In this document: one piece after another, positions 35,172 to 44,092 of the stretch
How the letters are laid out: every line of letters begins with the position of its first letter
How positions within the stretch are numbered: position 1 is the stretch's first letter
Source of the DNA: Porphyromonadaceae bacterium
GTDB taxonomy: Bacteria; Bacteroidota; Bacteroidia; Bacteroidales; Paludibacteraceae
Reading direction: 5' to 3'
Assembly: GCA_012523295.1 (NCBI GenBank)
Contig: JAAYIT010000139.1
Span: 1 to 48,004, forward strand
Length of the DNA stretch: 48,004 nt
Notes under the pieces: model-generated
What the model was told of the DNA's origin: nothing
What the model saw: only the letters and a program-made list of their open reading frames with translations
Database searches by the model: none
Program-made: the position numbers and the translations under genes

Positions 35172-37907
35172 ATGAAAAGCAAAGTATTTTTTTACAGACT
35201 GAAATTCAATAAAGAAACAATAATTATTGCTCTTTTATTTTTGATTAGTACGTCGCTGTTTGCTCAAAAAGGGAGCATCAAAGGAAAAGTTATTGATAGC
35301 GCGGACAATGAACCCCTGATAGGCGCATCGGTTACGATAAGCGGAACCACAACCGGCGGAGCAACCGACTTTGATGGAAATTATACCATCACCAACTTAG
35401 ACCCCGGAACTTATACATTAAGCGTTACGTATATTTCTTATAAAGCCCAGAGCAAAGCTAATGTCCGAGTCGAATCCGGCAAGGAGACGGTGGTTGATAT
35501 TGCGCTTGAATCTGCTGATATCGCGCTGGGCGAGGTGGAGGTAGTGGCGAGAGCCAACCGCGAAAGCGAAAATATTCTATTGATGGAGCAAAGACAAGCG
35601 CTCTTGGCGACACAAGCGGTAGGAGCGCGTGAAATGTCCCGTAAAGGAATCAGCGACGCGGAAAGCGCCGTAGCCAATGTGACCGGAATCTCCAAGCAAG
35701 AAGGTGTGAAAAACGTCTTTGTGCGGGGGCTCGGCGACAGATACAACGTAACTTATCTCAATGGTTTTCCTATCCCATCCGAAGATCCGGAGTATAAAAA
35801 CATCGCGCTCGATTTTTTCAGTACCGATGTAATCCAAAATATTGGCGTAAACAAAGTATTCAACAGTTCTCTGGCAGGCGATGTAGGCGGTGCCGTGATA
35901 GATATTGTTTCAAAAGAACTGATTGGGGACAAAGCGTTTTCTGTCGAAGCATCGGCGGGGGCGAATGTGGATGCGTTTCAGACCGATTATTTGAAGCAGG
36001 CAGGCTCCAACTATGTTGGTCTTTCCGATAAATCAAAACCCGCGGGTAGCGAATTTTCATTCAAAAACAGCTTGGATCCAAGCACAGTTCTTCCATTGAA
36101 TCACGGATTCGGAGTTTCGGGAGGCAGAAGCTTCAAAGTAGGTGATAATACCAATCCGCTCTCATTTTTCGGAGTGTTGTCACACGCCAAAAGCTATTCC
36201 ATTACCGATGAAATTGTCCGAAATTCAAACACCATCGGTAATATTTACCAGGATCAGAAAGGTAAGAAATTCTCCAACAATACTAACCAGTTGGCTTTGC
36301 TGAATGCTCAATACGGATTCAATGCGCACCGGTTGACCTACAACTTTATGATGGTACACGCCAACAACGAGTACGTGGGAGAATACAGCGGAGTAAATAG
36401 TGAGCGTCACCAAGACAGCGACAACTACATGGGATTCCTCCGCCGTCAGCAGACAAATGACAATCTATTATTGACCAATCAGATCATGTCCGAGTGGAAA
36501 TTGAATGAAAAGTTAGAGTTGAACGTCGGTTTTTCTCACAACAACGTGAAAGGAGCCGAGCCGGACAGGCGTGAAAATTACCTTTCGCAAGATAACGACG
36601 GAAGCTATTTCCTGACCGGAAGTAACCGGCAGAAACGATTCTTTTCCATCTTGAATGAGAATGATTTCAACGCGAAACTGAACCTGATTTATAAACTCAA
36701 CGATAAGTTTGCCAATACGGCTTCCAATATTCAAGTCGGGTATATCGGACGATATGTGGATGATCGTTTCGAAGCGCAGGAATTCAACTTTACAGCGGCT
36801 TCGGGACGTTACGCTATCGATGACCTGAAATTAGATGATGTGTACAACGCTGAAAATCAGAAATTAGGCCGATTTATTCAAACTGAAGGCGATGTCAATT
36901 CATATCGCGTAAGCAAATTGATTAATTCACCCTTCGCGGAAGTGAATTACCAGCTGGCAAGTAATTTTTTCATCAATGCAGGACTGAAAGGAGATTTGGT
37001 GGATATGACCGTTGATCACAATGTTCAGCATGTGGCGCCGGGTAAAGAAAGCATCAACAAATTTTACATCCTTCCGAGCTTGAATGCGAAATACGATTTG
37101 AACAGTAAAAATACGCTGCGCTTAGGGTTGAGCAAAACCTACACCATGCCTCAGTCCAAAGAAATATCACCGTATCAGTATGTGAATATCACCTTTGTGA
37201 GCCAAGGGAATCCACATTTGAAACCTTCTGACAATTACAATGCCGACCTGAAATGGGACTTTTACCTGTCACCGTCGGAATTGATTTCGGTAACCGGATT
37301 TTACAAGCACATAGTAAATCCGATAGCCCGAGTGGATCACGGTAACTCTGCCGGATTGCTTACCTATGCTAATATAAGCGATTTTGCCACCGCCGCGGGT
37401 GCCGAATTGGAAATCAGAAAGAATATATTCAATTTTTCGGCAAGCGAAAGTGAACGTGTAAATCGCCTTACCGCGGGATTGAATGCCTCGTACATTTTCA
37501 CCCGCCTTACGGTGAATTACACCGACAACAACGGACAGCCCCAAAGCCGAAACACACAGCTCGAAGGCGCGGCGCCTGTGATAGTGAACTTTGATATTTC
37601 GCACCAATTTACTTCGGGTATGAGAAATTTCGTCAATTCGGTGGTGTTCAACTATTTCAGCAACCGCGTCCACACTATCAGCTCGCTTGGCGGATTCAAC
37701 GATATAATTGAAGAAGGAGTTCCAACGCTGGCATTTGTTTCTTCGGCTAAAATAACTAAAAACCTGACACTGAAACTTCGGGCAAACAATATCCTGAATC
37801 CCGCGTTCAAACTCACCCGCGAAAATGCCGATGGTACGCGTAACGTGGTGTTGAACGAGTTTACGAAAGGAATGAATCTCAGCTTTGGAGTTACGTATGA
37901 TTTGTAA
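35172..37907 (+). CDS. TonB-dependent receptor (non-SusC type)
   Basis: 911 residues. The signal peptide ends at SLFAQ (about residue 32). A carboxypeptidase-regulatory-like domain follows (about 35-120, IKGKVIDSADNEPLIGASVTISG). The plug is at about 150-260, with GVKNVFVRGLGDRYNVTYLNG, a motif of one receptor branch. The barrel ends in MNLSFGVTYDL. No SusD follows. Instead a beta-helix lipoprotein gene comes after 172 nt, a recurring arrangement in Bacteroidota. The ligand may be a metal complex, a phosphorus compound or another scarce nutrient. The upstream operator array suggests tight regulation. Confidence 0.92.
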   Translation: MKSKVFFYRLKFNKETIIIALLFLISTSLFAQKGSIKGKVIDSADNEPLIGASVTISGTTTGGATDFDGNYTITNLDPGTYTLSVTYISYKAQSKANVRVESGKETVVDIALESADIALGEVEVVARANRESENILLMEQRQALLATQAVGAREMSRKGISDAESAVANVTGISKQEGVKNVFVRGLGDRYNVTYLNGFPIPSEDPEYKNIALDFFSTDVIQNIGVNKVFNSSLAGDVGGAVIDIVSKELIGDKAFSVEASAGANVDAFQTDYLKQAGSNYVGLSDKSKPAGSEFSFKNSLDPSTVLPLNHGFGVSGGRSFKVGDNTNPLSFFGVLSHAKSYSITDEIVRNSNTIGNIYQDQKGKKFSNNTNQLALLNAQYGFNAHRLTYNFMMVHANNEYVGEYSGVNSERHQDSDNYMGFLRRQQTNDNLLLTNQIMSEWKLNEKLELNVGFSHNNVKGAEPDRRENYLSQDNDGSYFLTGSNRQKRFFSILNENDFNAKLNLIYKLNDKFANTASNIQVGYIGRYVDDRFEAQEFNFTAASGRYAIDDLKLDDVYNAENQKLGRFIQTEGDVNSYRVSKLINSPFAEVNYQLASNFFINAGLKGDLVDMTVDHNVQHVAPGKESINKFYILPSLNAKYDLNSKNTLRLGLSKTYTMPQSKEISPYQYVNITFVSQGNPHLKPSDNYNADLKWDFYLSPSELISVTGFYKHIVNPIARVDHGNSAGLLTYANISDFATAAGAELEIRKNIFNFSASESERVNRLTAGLNASYIFTRLTVNYTDNNGQPQSRNTQLEGAAPVIVNFDISHQFTSGMRNFVNSVVFNYFSNRVHTISSLGGFNDIIEEGVPTLAFVSSAKITKNLTLKLRANNILNPAFKLTRENADGTRNVVLNEFTKGMNLSFGVTYDL

Positions 37908-38079
37908 GAAAATTTCGGTAACATTTGCAGCCGAAACGACCACGAAAAATTAATCTCGGAATAGGGTAAAATTATGGAAAACTTATAGAAAACATTGAAT
38001 AGAAAGCACACAAGTTAAATCAAACAACAAAAAATAGATTATTAATAAAAAATTAACAAGTAAATTATTAACAATAAAA

Positions 38080-39264
38080 ATGAATAAAATGAAAAAGTTT
38101 TTTTTAGCCATTATGGCAATCGTGGTAATGACCACATCTTTTGTTTCATGTAAAACAGACGAACCCTCAAAAGGATCGGAGGGAATTTCCCGTTCAATTG
38201 GAAGTGGTGAAACACTACACTTGAAAGCAGGTGAGGATTATCTGCTTGATGGTCCTCTAATTATCGAAGATGGAGGTGTACTCAATATTGATGCAGGTAC
38301 TGTAATCAAAGCCAAAAAAGGTTTTAGTAACTACATCCTTGTACTTCAAGGTGGAAAAATCAACGCGAACGGAACAGCTGAGAAGCCGATTCGCATGACG
38401 GCAAACATTGACAATGCTGTTGCAGGTCACTGGGGAGGTTTGATTATCAACGGTAAAGCTCCTCTGACGAGCGGACAAACTACCGCATCCACCGAAATTC
38501 ACACTGCACACGTGTATGGCGGAACAAATCCTGCTGACAACTCAGGGGTACTAACTTACATCACATTAGAGTACACAGGAGCTCGTTCGAGCGCCGACGT
38601 GGAACACAATGGATTGACGCTGAACGGTGTAGGAAACGGAACGAAAATAGAGAACATTTACGTAGTCGAAGGCGCTGATGACGGCATCGAATTCTTTGGA
38701 GGAAGTGTAAACGTGAAAAACCTGCTTGTGGTTAACTCTGACGATGATATGTTTGACTTTACGCAAGGCTACAACGGAACGCTTGAAAACGCTTATGGAA
38801 TTTGGGAAAAAGGTTTTACAAGCACAGAGTCTGACCCGCGCGGAATTGAAGCTGACGGAAACTTCGATGGAAACTTCCCGGGACACACAAACCAGGCAGA
38901 CTTCACGGTTAAAAACATGACCATCGACCTCCGCCTCGACCACAATAACGATAAAACCACACAAATGCAAGACGTTATCAAAATACGTCGCGGCGCGAAA
39001 GCAACAGTCATCAATGCGCTTGTAAAAGGCATTGGAGCCACCGGTGATTTGATTGATATGGGCGATAAAAAAGGATTTGGTGATACAGCATCGTCTATCA
39101 GCTTGACAAACGCATTGACTAATAATTTTGCCGGAAAAGAAATAAACAACAAGGCAACTATTGACGGTGTAGAAGAAACTCGCGATTTTCCAAATGTGAA
39201 AATTGAAGCCGGTAATACCGGTTGCCCAACCGACATCTTTGCATGGACAAAATATGCGTTCTAA
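38080..39264 (+). CDS. Beta-helix lipoprotein, partner of the TonB receptor
   Basis: 394 residues. The lipidated cysteine is residue 24 (FVSCKTDEPS), and the acidic residues after it point to the cell surface. ATGs at 38080 and 38089 are both possible. The body is a right-handed parallel beta-helix: stacked short strands such as LLDGPLIIEDGGVLNIDAGTVIKA, HWGGLIINGKAPL, LTLNGVGNGTKIENIYVV and DDGIEFFGGSVNVKNLLVVNSDDDMFDF. There are no clear polysaccharide-lyase catalytic residues. Proteins of this type sit next to such receptors in many Bacteroidota and are sometimes mis-annotated as transporters. A surface binding role parallel to SusD is inferred. Confidence 0.82.
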   Translation: MNKMKKFFLAIMAIVVMTTSFVSCKTDEPSKGSEGISRSIGSGETLHLKAGEDYLLDGPLIIEDGGVLNIDAGTVIKAKKGFSNYILVLQGGKINANGTAEKPIRMTANIDNAVAGHWGGLIINGKAPLTSGQTTASTEIHTAHVYGGTNPADNSGVLTYITLEYTGARSSADVEHNGLTLNGVGNGTKIENIYVVEGADDGIEFFGGSVNVKNLLVVNSDDDMFDFTQGYNGTLENAYGIWEKGFTSTESDPRGIEADGNFDGNFPGHTNQADFTVKNMTIDLRLDHNNDKTTQMQDVIKIRRGAKATVINALVKGIGATGDLIDMGDKKGFGDTASSISLTNALTNNFAGKEINNKATIDGVEETRDFPNVKIEAGNTGCPTDIFAWTKYAF

Positions 39265-39296
39265 AATTTCTTTTTGAAAAGTGTTTTTTCTGATTA

Positions 39297-39327
39297 CTAA
39301 AAAGACATCATTTGTGATGTCTTTTTG
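39297..39327 (+). terminator. Terminator after the beta-helix lipoprotein gene
   Basis: AAAAAGACATCA-TTTG-TGATGTCTTTTT is a strong stem with a four-base loop and a T-run, about 35 nt past the stop codon. Confidence 0.88.
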
Positions 39328-39649
39328 TGTAATTAATCAGCCCCCCTCAACCCTTCCAAATCAATTTTTTCGAAAATAATCGGGATAAACAGGGACAAGC
39401 TCTAAAGGGGGATTTTTTAGTGCGTTGTCAAGCATTATTCTGCTTGTAAAAGGTGTTTTATCTGACAAACAAAGATAATAATGATGATCTATCAACAAAT
39501 TAGCTAATCAGCCACTTAACTCGCTTTTTGTAACACATATTAAATTTTGCGTGATAATGAGGATTTTAGCTCATATGTTTCAAAAATATTATATCTTTGT
39601 TTCAGAAATATTGCAAAACAATCACAAACGTGTTACACAATAAAATAGT
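39328..39649. other. Intergenic region with G/C-run inverted repeat and promoter
   Basis: No gene is visible. CCCCCCTCAACCC (39342-39354) and AAAGGGGGA (about 39402-39414) form an imperfect inverted repeat. Between them lies GGGACAAGCT, which also occurs in the insertion of element copy B (10880-10890). The -7 box TATCTTTG is at 39592-39599. Confidence 0.45.
39592..39599 (+). promoter_or_regulatory. -7 box TATCTTTG before the MORN-like gene
   Basis: An exact TAnnTTTG match; the start of transcription would fall near 39606, about 45 nt before the ATG. Confidence 0.5.
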
Positions 39650-40135
39650 ATGACCATGAAAAGAATTATGTATTTGTTGATGATGTGTGTAATCGCACTC
39701 ACAGCTACTGCTCAAACTCGCTCCGTCAGCAGTATTGTAGAAAAAGATGGAGTATATTTTACCGATGCTTCGCAAACACACCTTTACACAGGCGATTACC
39801 GTGAATATTACGCCAATGGAACGTTAAAACTTGAAATGTCTATCAAAAACGGTTCACCCGAAGGCACATACGTTGTCTATTTTGATAATAACAAACCGAA
39901 AGAAGTTCGTTCATATAAAAACGGTCAGTTTCATGGCGTTTGGCGCTCATACAATGAAGCCGGACAATTAATTTCGGAAGCTGAGTATAAAAACGACAAA
40001 AAACACGGACTCTGGAGAATCTGGGATGAAGAAGGCACCCTTCGTTACGAAATGCATTATGCAAACGGCAATAAAGTAGGAACCTGGAAAATGTGGGATG
40101 AGAAGGCACAACTGACCGGAGAAAAAAAGTACTAA
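39650..40135 (+). CDS. Secreted MORN-like repeat protein
   Basis: 161 residues. The signal peptide (about 1-22) ends at TATAQT. About five repeats of the bacterial MORN-2 type follow, for example YREYYANGTLKLEMSIKNGSPEGTYVVYF, KEVRSYKNGQFHGVWRSY and EAEYKNDKKHGLWRIWDEEG. No lipobox is present, so it should be periplasmic or exported. In Bacteroidota such proteins are common and mostly unassigned; binding to membranes or partner proteins is the usual suggestion. It stands alone between its own promoter and a strong terminator. An in-frame ATG two codons downstream (MKRIMYLL) is an equally good start. Confidence 0.85.
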   Translation: MTMKRIMYLLMMCVIALTATAQTRSVSSIVEKDGVYFTDASQTHLYTGDYREYYANGTLKLEMSIKNGSPEGTYVVYFDNNKPKEVRSYKNGQFHGVWRSYNEAGQLISEAEYKNDKKHGLWRIWDEEGTLRYEMHYANGNKVGTWKMWDEKAQLTGEKKY

Positions 40136-40167
40136 GCGGAGTGCAGATCTAATCTGTTCAAAATCAA

Positions 40168-40199
40168 TAAAAAAAGCATCTGATGGATGCTTTTTTTAT
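40168..40199 (+). terminator. Terminator after the MORN-like gene
   Basis: AAAAAGCATC and GATGCTTTTT pair around a five-base loop, followed by more T residues, about 35 nt past the stop codon. Confidence 0.88.
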
Positions 40200-40256
40200 T
40201 TTAAAACAAACTCTAATGCTACATATTTGTTCTTATTCAAGAAAGATAATTATGGC

Positions 40257-40348
40257 ATGAAACAGCCATTTAAGAGAAGTCTTAAACCCTAGAGAATGGT
40301 TAATGGCGTGTTCCATACGACCTTAATATAAAAATAGAATTTAACCGT
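40257..40348 (+). repeat. 93-nt start-codon element, copy C (tandem with D)
   Basis: A 92-nt unit from ATGAAACAGCC to the next ATG at 40349. GAAACAGCCATT pairs with AATGGCGTGTTCC. The inner hairpin is TTTAAGA-GAAG-TCTTAAA. CATACG (40314-40319) is complementary to CGTATG (40346-40351), which starts copy D. The small frame stops after 11 codons (TAG). A possible promoter CATATTTG is at 40222-40229. Confidence 0.82.
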
Positions 40349-40442
40349 ATGAAACAGCCATTTAAGATAAATTTTAAACCTAAGGATATGATTAATGGCG
40401 TGTTCCATACGTCCTTAGTGTTAAAAAATAAATTATAATCGT
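40349..40442 (+). repeat. 93-nt start-codon element, copy D, directly before the flavin reductase gene
   Basis: A 94-nt unit. Both ends carry CGTATG (40346-40351 and 40440-40445), and the internal CATACG (40406-40411) can pair with either. GAAACAGCCATT pairs with AATGGCGTGTTCC. The inner hairpin is TTTAAGA-TAAA-TTTTAAA, where one C is changed to T and the pair survives as G-U. An open frame of 29 codons (40349-40438, starting MKQPFKINFKPKDMING) ends 4 nt before the next gene. Confidence 0.85.
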
Positions 40443-41102
40443 ATGAATAGAAGAAAATTATATAAAAAAACGATTGTTGATTATCGTAAGGTGACTGAAA
40501 GTGTTTTTGTGTTGGCATTTGAAAAAGATTTTGATTTTGAACCGGGACAGGTGGTGGCTATTGATGTGGAGCCGGAAGGCAAACCACGACTATACAGCAT
40601 TGCAAGCGGTGTGAATGATAAGAATGTTGAAATTATTTTCGATGAAAAACCGGATGGAAAGCTAACGCCTTTCCTTTCAAAACTAAATATTGGCGATGTT
40701 ATTTATGTTTCCAAACCGTTTGGGTTGTTCCGCTGCGATGATGATGAGGCATGGTGGATTGCATCCGGTACTGGAGTTGCACCATTTGTTTCAATGATTC
40801 GATCAGGCAAAGGGAAAGGGAAAATTCTTCTACACGGTGGCAGGAGGGATGAAAATTTTTATTTTTCAGAAGTTGTAGAAAATGAATTAGAAGCGGGTAA
40901 TTATGTGCGTTGTACTTCCAGGCAGCCTGATACCCGGTATTATAATGGACGATTAACAAGCTGGCTCCGGGAGCAGGAACTTTTGCCGAAAGAAATAAAA
41001 TATTACCTTTGCGGAAGCGCGGAAATGGTAGTCGAAGTGCGTGATATTCTTTTGAATAGAGGAATTCCGTTTGGAAATATCGTCTCAGAAACATATTTTT
41101 AA
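40443..41102 (+). CDS. Ferredoxin-NADP reductase-like FAD/NAD(P)-binding oxidoreductase
   Basis: 219 residues. The FAD domain (about 5-95) has the FAD motif RLYSIAS. The NAD(P) domain (about 98-219) has GTGVAPFVSMI and the C-terminal YYLCGSAEMVVEVRDILLNRGIP, ending in ETYF, an aromatic end typical of the family. It moves electrons between NAD(P)H and a ferredoxin or flavodoxin-type partner. No iron-sulphur motif is present, so the partner is separate. The start codon is the ATG of CGTATG at the end of element copy D, and two tandem copies make up the whole leader. rlmN follows after 42 nt. Confidence 0.87.
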   Translation: MNRRKLYKKTIVDYRKVTESVFVLAFEKDFDFEPGQVVAIDVEPEGKPRLYSIASGVNDKNVEIIFDEKPDGKLTPFLSKLNIGDVIYVSKPFGLFRCDDDEAWWIASGTGVAPFVSMIRSGKGKGKILLHGGRRDENFYFSEVVENELEAGNYVRCTSRQPDTRYYNGRLTSWLREQELLPKEIKYYLCGSAEMVVEVRDILLNRGIPFGNIVSETYF

Positions 41103-41144
41103 GGACTAAAAACTCCAACCCTTTACCTGCGTTACTTCTGGTCT

Positions 41145-42194
41145 ATGACAACAAAACAAAACCTATATGGACTAACGCTAAATCAACTGAAAGAAGTTGT
41201 GAATGAACTTGGTTTGCCAAAATTTACAGCGTCACAGATTGCCGACTGGCTTTATCGAAAGCATGTCGTTTCCATTGATGAAATGACCAATTTATCCATA
41301 AAAGCTCGTCAGCTCTTGGATGAAAAATATTTTGTCGGTTTGATTGCTCCATCTCAAGTTCAAGCATCGAAAGATGGAACTAAAAAGTACCTTTATCCGA
41401 CCTCGCAAGCAGGGAAATTTATTGAAGCCGCGTACATTCCTGACAAAAACCGAGGTACGCTTTGTGTTTCTTCCCAAATAGGCTGTAAAATGGGTTGTTT
41501 GTTTTGCATGACCGGCAAACAGGGCTTTCAGGGTAATCTCACGGCAGGTGAAATTGTCAATCAAATTCAATCTCTGCCGGAGTTTGAGAAGTTGACAAAC
41601 ATCGTGTATATGGGCATGGGCGAGCCACTTGACAATGTTGATGCGGTTTTGAACAGTCTTGAAATTCTCACTGCGCCATGGGGATACGGTTGGAGTCCTA
41701 AACGAATTACGGTTTCCACCATTGGAATAATTCCCGCAATGCTCACATTTTTAGAAAAAAGCAAGGCTCACCTGGCTGTGAGTCTTCATACACCATTTGA
41801 TGAAGAGCGTCGGAACTTAATGCCGATTCAGAATGTTTATCCTATCTCGAAAGTGATATCTGAGATAAAAAAGTGGGATATGGGCAAACAAAGAAGAGTT
41901 TCGTTTGAATACATAATGTTCAAAGGAGTAAATGACACACCAAAGCATGTAAAGGAAATGGTTCGACTGCTGAGCGGAATTCGTTGCAGGATTAATCTCA
42001 TTCGGTTTCACCCGATTCCCGATACAGTTTTGGAAGGGACTCCCGATGAAGATATCATCGCGTTTCAAAACGCGCTGAAAGCACGCGGCATGACTGTAAC
42101 CATTAGGGCTTCACGTGGAGAAGATATTTTCGCGGCATGTGGTATGCTTTCCACGAAAGCATTAGTGAAAAAGAGCGAAGAATTAGATTATTAA
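41145..42194 (+). CDS. rlmN: Dual-specificity 23S rRNA/tRNA (adenine-C2) methyltransferase RlmN
   Basis: 349 residues. A radical-SAM enzyme that methylates A2503 in 23S rRNA and A37 in some tRNAs. The iron-sulphur cysteines are C114, C118 and C121 in GCKMGCLFCMTGKQGF. The C-terminal catalytic cysteine is C332 in RGEDIFAACGML, matching C355 of E. coli. The MGMGEPLDNVDAV and STIGIIPAM motifs bind SAM. Length is normal. It follows the reductase gene closely and is probably co-transcribed. The ATG at 41145 lies in the usual family position (MTTKQNLYGLTLNQL). Confidence 0.95.
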   Translation: MTTKQNLYGLTLNQLKEVVNELGLPKFTASQIADWLYRKHVVSIDEMTNLSIKARQLLDEKYFVGLIAPSQVQASKDGTKKYLYPTSQAGKFIEAAYIPDKNRGTLCVSSQIGCKMGCLFCMTGKQGFQGNLTAGEIVNQIQSLPEFEKLTNIVYMGMGEPLDNVDAVLNSLEILTAPWGYGWSPKRITVSTIGIIPAMLTFLEKSKAHLAVSLHTPFDEERRNLMPIQNVYPISKVISEIKKWDMGKQRRVSFEYIMFKGVNDTPKHVKEMVRLLSGIRCRINLIRFHPIPDTVLEGTPDEDIIAFQNALKARGMTVTIRASRGEDIFAACGMLSTKALVKKSEELDY

Positions 42195-42320
42195 CCTCCA
42201 GCCCCGCTTAGCATTTCAATAGACTCAATTTTTAGCTTACACAAAACAAAAAATTATTTTTCTAACTACTAATAAATGCTCTTTTCCCTTTTCTTTACGG
42301 GCAGAGCGCTGGATTTATTT

Positions 42321-42872
42321 ATGTTTATCGCGCAGCAACTTCGTAAACAAAACATAGTAGAATACCTTCTTTACATGTGGCAAATCGAGGATTTGATACG
42401 GGCTTTTGAGTTTGATATGGATAAGGTAGAAAAACATATTATTGCTCCGTATCAGCTTGCCGATGGAGACAAAAAAAAGCTTTATGAATGGTATGAAAGC
42501 TTGATATCGATGATGAAGGATGAAAATGTGCAAGAAGCAGGGCATTTACAACTGAACAAAAATGTCATTATTCAGTTGAATGATTTTCATGCCGAAATGA
42601 TGAAGTCTGAGAAAGATGCTTCGTACAACGCTAACTTTTATAAAATTTTACCTTTATTAAATCAGCTGAGACAATCGCAACCTGATTCTGGGATAAGTGA
42701 TATTGAGCTGTGTTACAATTTTTTATACGGAATTATGACATTAAGACTCAGCAAAAAAGAAATCAGCCCGGAAACACAAAAGGCACAAGCTGACTTCACT
42801 AAGTTTTTAGCTTTATTGAATAAGTACTACCAACTGTATGTTGTCGGAGAGTTAAGTTTTGAAGAGGATTGA
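42321..42872 (+). CDS. DUF4924 family protein
   Basis: 183 residues from the ATG at 42321; a frame from 42276 adds 15 hydrophobic residues that relatives lack. Typical parts are MFIAQQLRKQNIVEYLLYMWQIEDLIRAF, KKLYEWYESLISMMKDEN and DIELCYNFLYGIMTLRL. It is a cytosolic helical protein restricted to Bacteroidota and of unknown function. It lies 126 nt after rlmN in the same direction and ends before a bidirectional terminator. Confidence 0.82.
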   Translation: MFIAQQLRKQNIVEYLLYMWQIEDLIRAFEFDMDKVEKHIIAPYQLADGDKKKLYEWYESLISMMKDENVQEAGHLQLNKNVIIQLNDFHAEMMKSEKDASYNANFYKILPLLNQLRQSQPDSGISDIELCYNFLYGIMTLRLSKKEISPETQKAQADFTKFLALLNKYYQLYVVGELSFEED

Positions 42873-42955
42873 TCAGCCTTTTTGCGCCCGATAAGAAAAT
42901 CTAAATCCTTCCGCAATAATCGAAACGGGTCTGAATTAACAATTATCTCTACATA

Positions 42956-42985
42956 AAAAGACTCCGATTTAATCGAAGTCTTTGT
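42956..42985. terminator. Bidirectional terminator between DUF4924 and DUF3108 genes
   Basis: AAAGACT-C-CGATT and AATCG-A-AGTCTTT form an almost complete palindrome with one mismatch, flanked by A and T residues. It lies between two convergent genes. Confidence 0.75.
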
Positions 42986-43019
42986 CTATAATATCCCACT
43001 TCAGAGGTTAAGGTATGGC

Positions 43020-43781
43020 TTAGCGTCCGGTCAGTTCCATTTTCACTTTTCCGACTTTCATTCGGGCCTCTATCAGCATTGGTATTCTTTTTGAATCTGC
43101 AGATATCCAGATTGTAGCGGGATAGTCTTGATTAAACATTTTACCTTTTCCCACTTGCGGTTTGAAAGCATAGCAAGAAACTGTTTTTCCGTTTGCACGG
43201 ATATTTTCAATGCCATTGTAAATTATTTGGGAATTAACTACTTTGTCGGCAGTGAAAAACGGGAGGGTAAAACTATCTCCTTTTTTCATTTTAGCCATAT
43301 CCAATGTCCGAACATAGTAAATCATCGAGACAAAATCGTGCGTATTGTTCGGAATCGAAATCTTTTTACCTTTATAGGTCGCTGTTTTTCCGGCCTGATC
43401 AAAATAGACAGTATCACTACTCGTGTATTTATTTTCACGCACGGTTTGTCTGTACATTACAGGAGCGTTAGTTTGCGTGTCGATAAATGTCTCGTAATTA
43501 TTTGAAACCTGATAAAACCACTCGATAATACCCGTTGTTCCTCCTTTCAAAGTGGCATGATATGTCGTGTTACTGCCGATTTTCGTGGTGGAAGGTTTTA
43601 CACTAAGCGTTGCTTCACCACCTTTCACATTTCCGGTCAGTCCTGAACTAAAAGCGACTCTATATTTCAGATTTTCACCACTTTTTATCTCCCAGGCCTG
43701 CGCTTTTACTTGATGAGCCGAAAAGGCAATTATAAGTCCTAAAATAACTGTTTTTATTCTATTTTTCATCTGTTTTTTCAT
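43020..43781 (-). CDS. DUF3108 domain protein, periplasmic
   Basis: 253 residues from the ATG at 43781; a frame from 43856 adds 25 residues before the signal peptide. The signal peptide is IKTVILGLIIAFSAHQVKAQA. DUF3108 features follow: EIKSGENLKYRVAFSSGLTGNVKGGEATLSV, KYTSSDTVYFDQAGKTATYKGK, YYVRTLDMAKMKKGDSFTLPFF, and the C-terminal VWISAD-like strand (ATIWISADSKRIPMLIEARM). The fold is a predicted beta-barrel or sandwich in the periplasm or outer membrane. The role is not known. Confidence 0.85.
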   Translation of the reverse strand: MKKQMKNRIKTVILGLIIAFSAHQVKAQAWEIKSGENLKYRVAFSSGLTGNVKGGEATLSVKPSTTKIGSNTTYHATLKGGTTGIIEWFYQVSNNYETFIDTQTNAPVMYRQTVRENKYTSSDTVYFDQAGKTATYKGKKISIPNNTHDFVSMIYYVRTLDMAKMKKGDSFTLPFFTADKVVNSQIIYNGIENIRANGKTVSCYAFKPQVGKGKMFNQDYPATIWISADSKRIPMLIEARMKVGKVKMELTGR

Positions 43782-43949
43782 ATTACCATTTAGTTTTACA
43801 AAAAGCGTTCCATTTTTTATCTTCTGCTTGCAGAGGGACTTATGGGCAAGAAACACTTGTGTTTTGTCAAATGGAAATATTGACTGAATGAAAAATTGCT
43901 ACTTCTTTTCTAAATTAGACCTACTCGACTGAAAACTATGTTATTAATA

Positions 43950-43979
43950 TTGAAAAGAAAAATAAAATACCTAACTTTG
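43950..43979 (+). promoter_or_regulatory. Promoter directly before element copy E
   Basis: TTG (43950-43952) and TAACTTTG (43972-43979) are 19 bp apart, a full Bacteroidota promoter. Transcription would start near 43986. The element begins at 44000, so nearly the whole mRNA leader is the element. Confidence 0.7.
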
Positions 43980-43999
43980 TAGAATACAAAAAATAAACT

Positions 44000-44092
44000 A
44001 TGAAACAGCCATTTAAGATAAGTCTTAAGCCCAAGAAAATGATTAATGGTGTGTTCCATACGACCTTAGTGTTAGAAAATTAATATAATCGT
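44000..44092 (+). repeat. 93-nt start-codon element, copy E
   Basis: A 93-nt unit. GAAACAGCCATT pairs with AATGGTGTGTTCC; the C-to-T change keeps a G-U pair. The inner hairpin is TTTAAGA-TAAG-TCTTAAG, again with one wobble. CATACGA (44057-44063) is complementary to TCGTATG (44089-44095), which holds the start codon at 44093. An open frame of 27 codons (44000-44083) starts MKQPFKISLKPKKMING; two differences from other copies are silent. Confidence 0.87.

Noticed and set aside
40257-40442. CRISPR-like array
   Set aside because: Only two direct copies, no constant repeat/unique spacer pattern and no cas genes.
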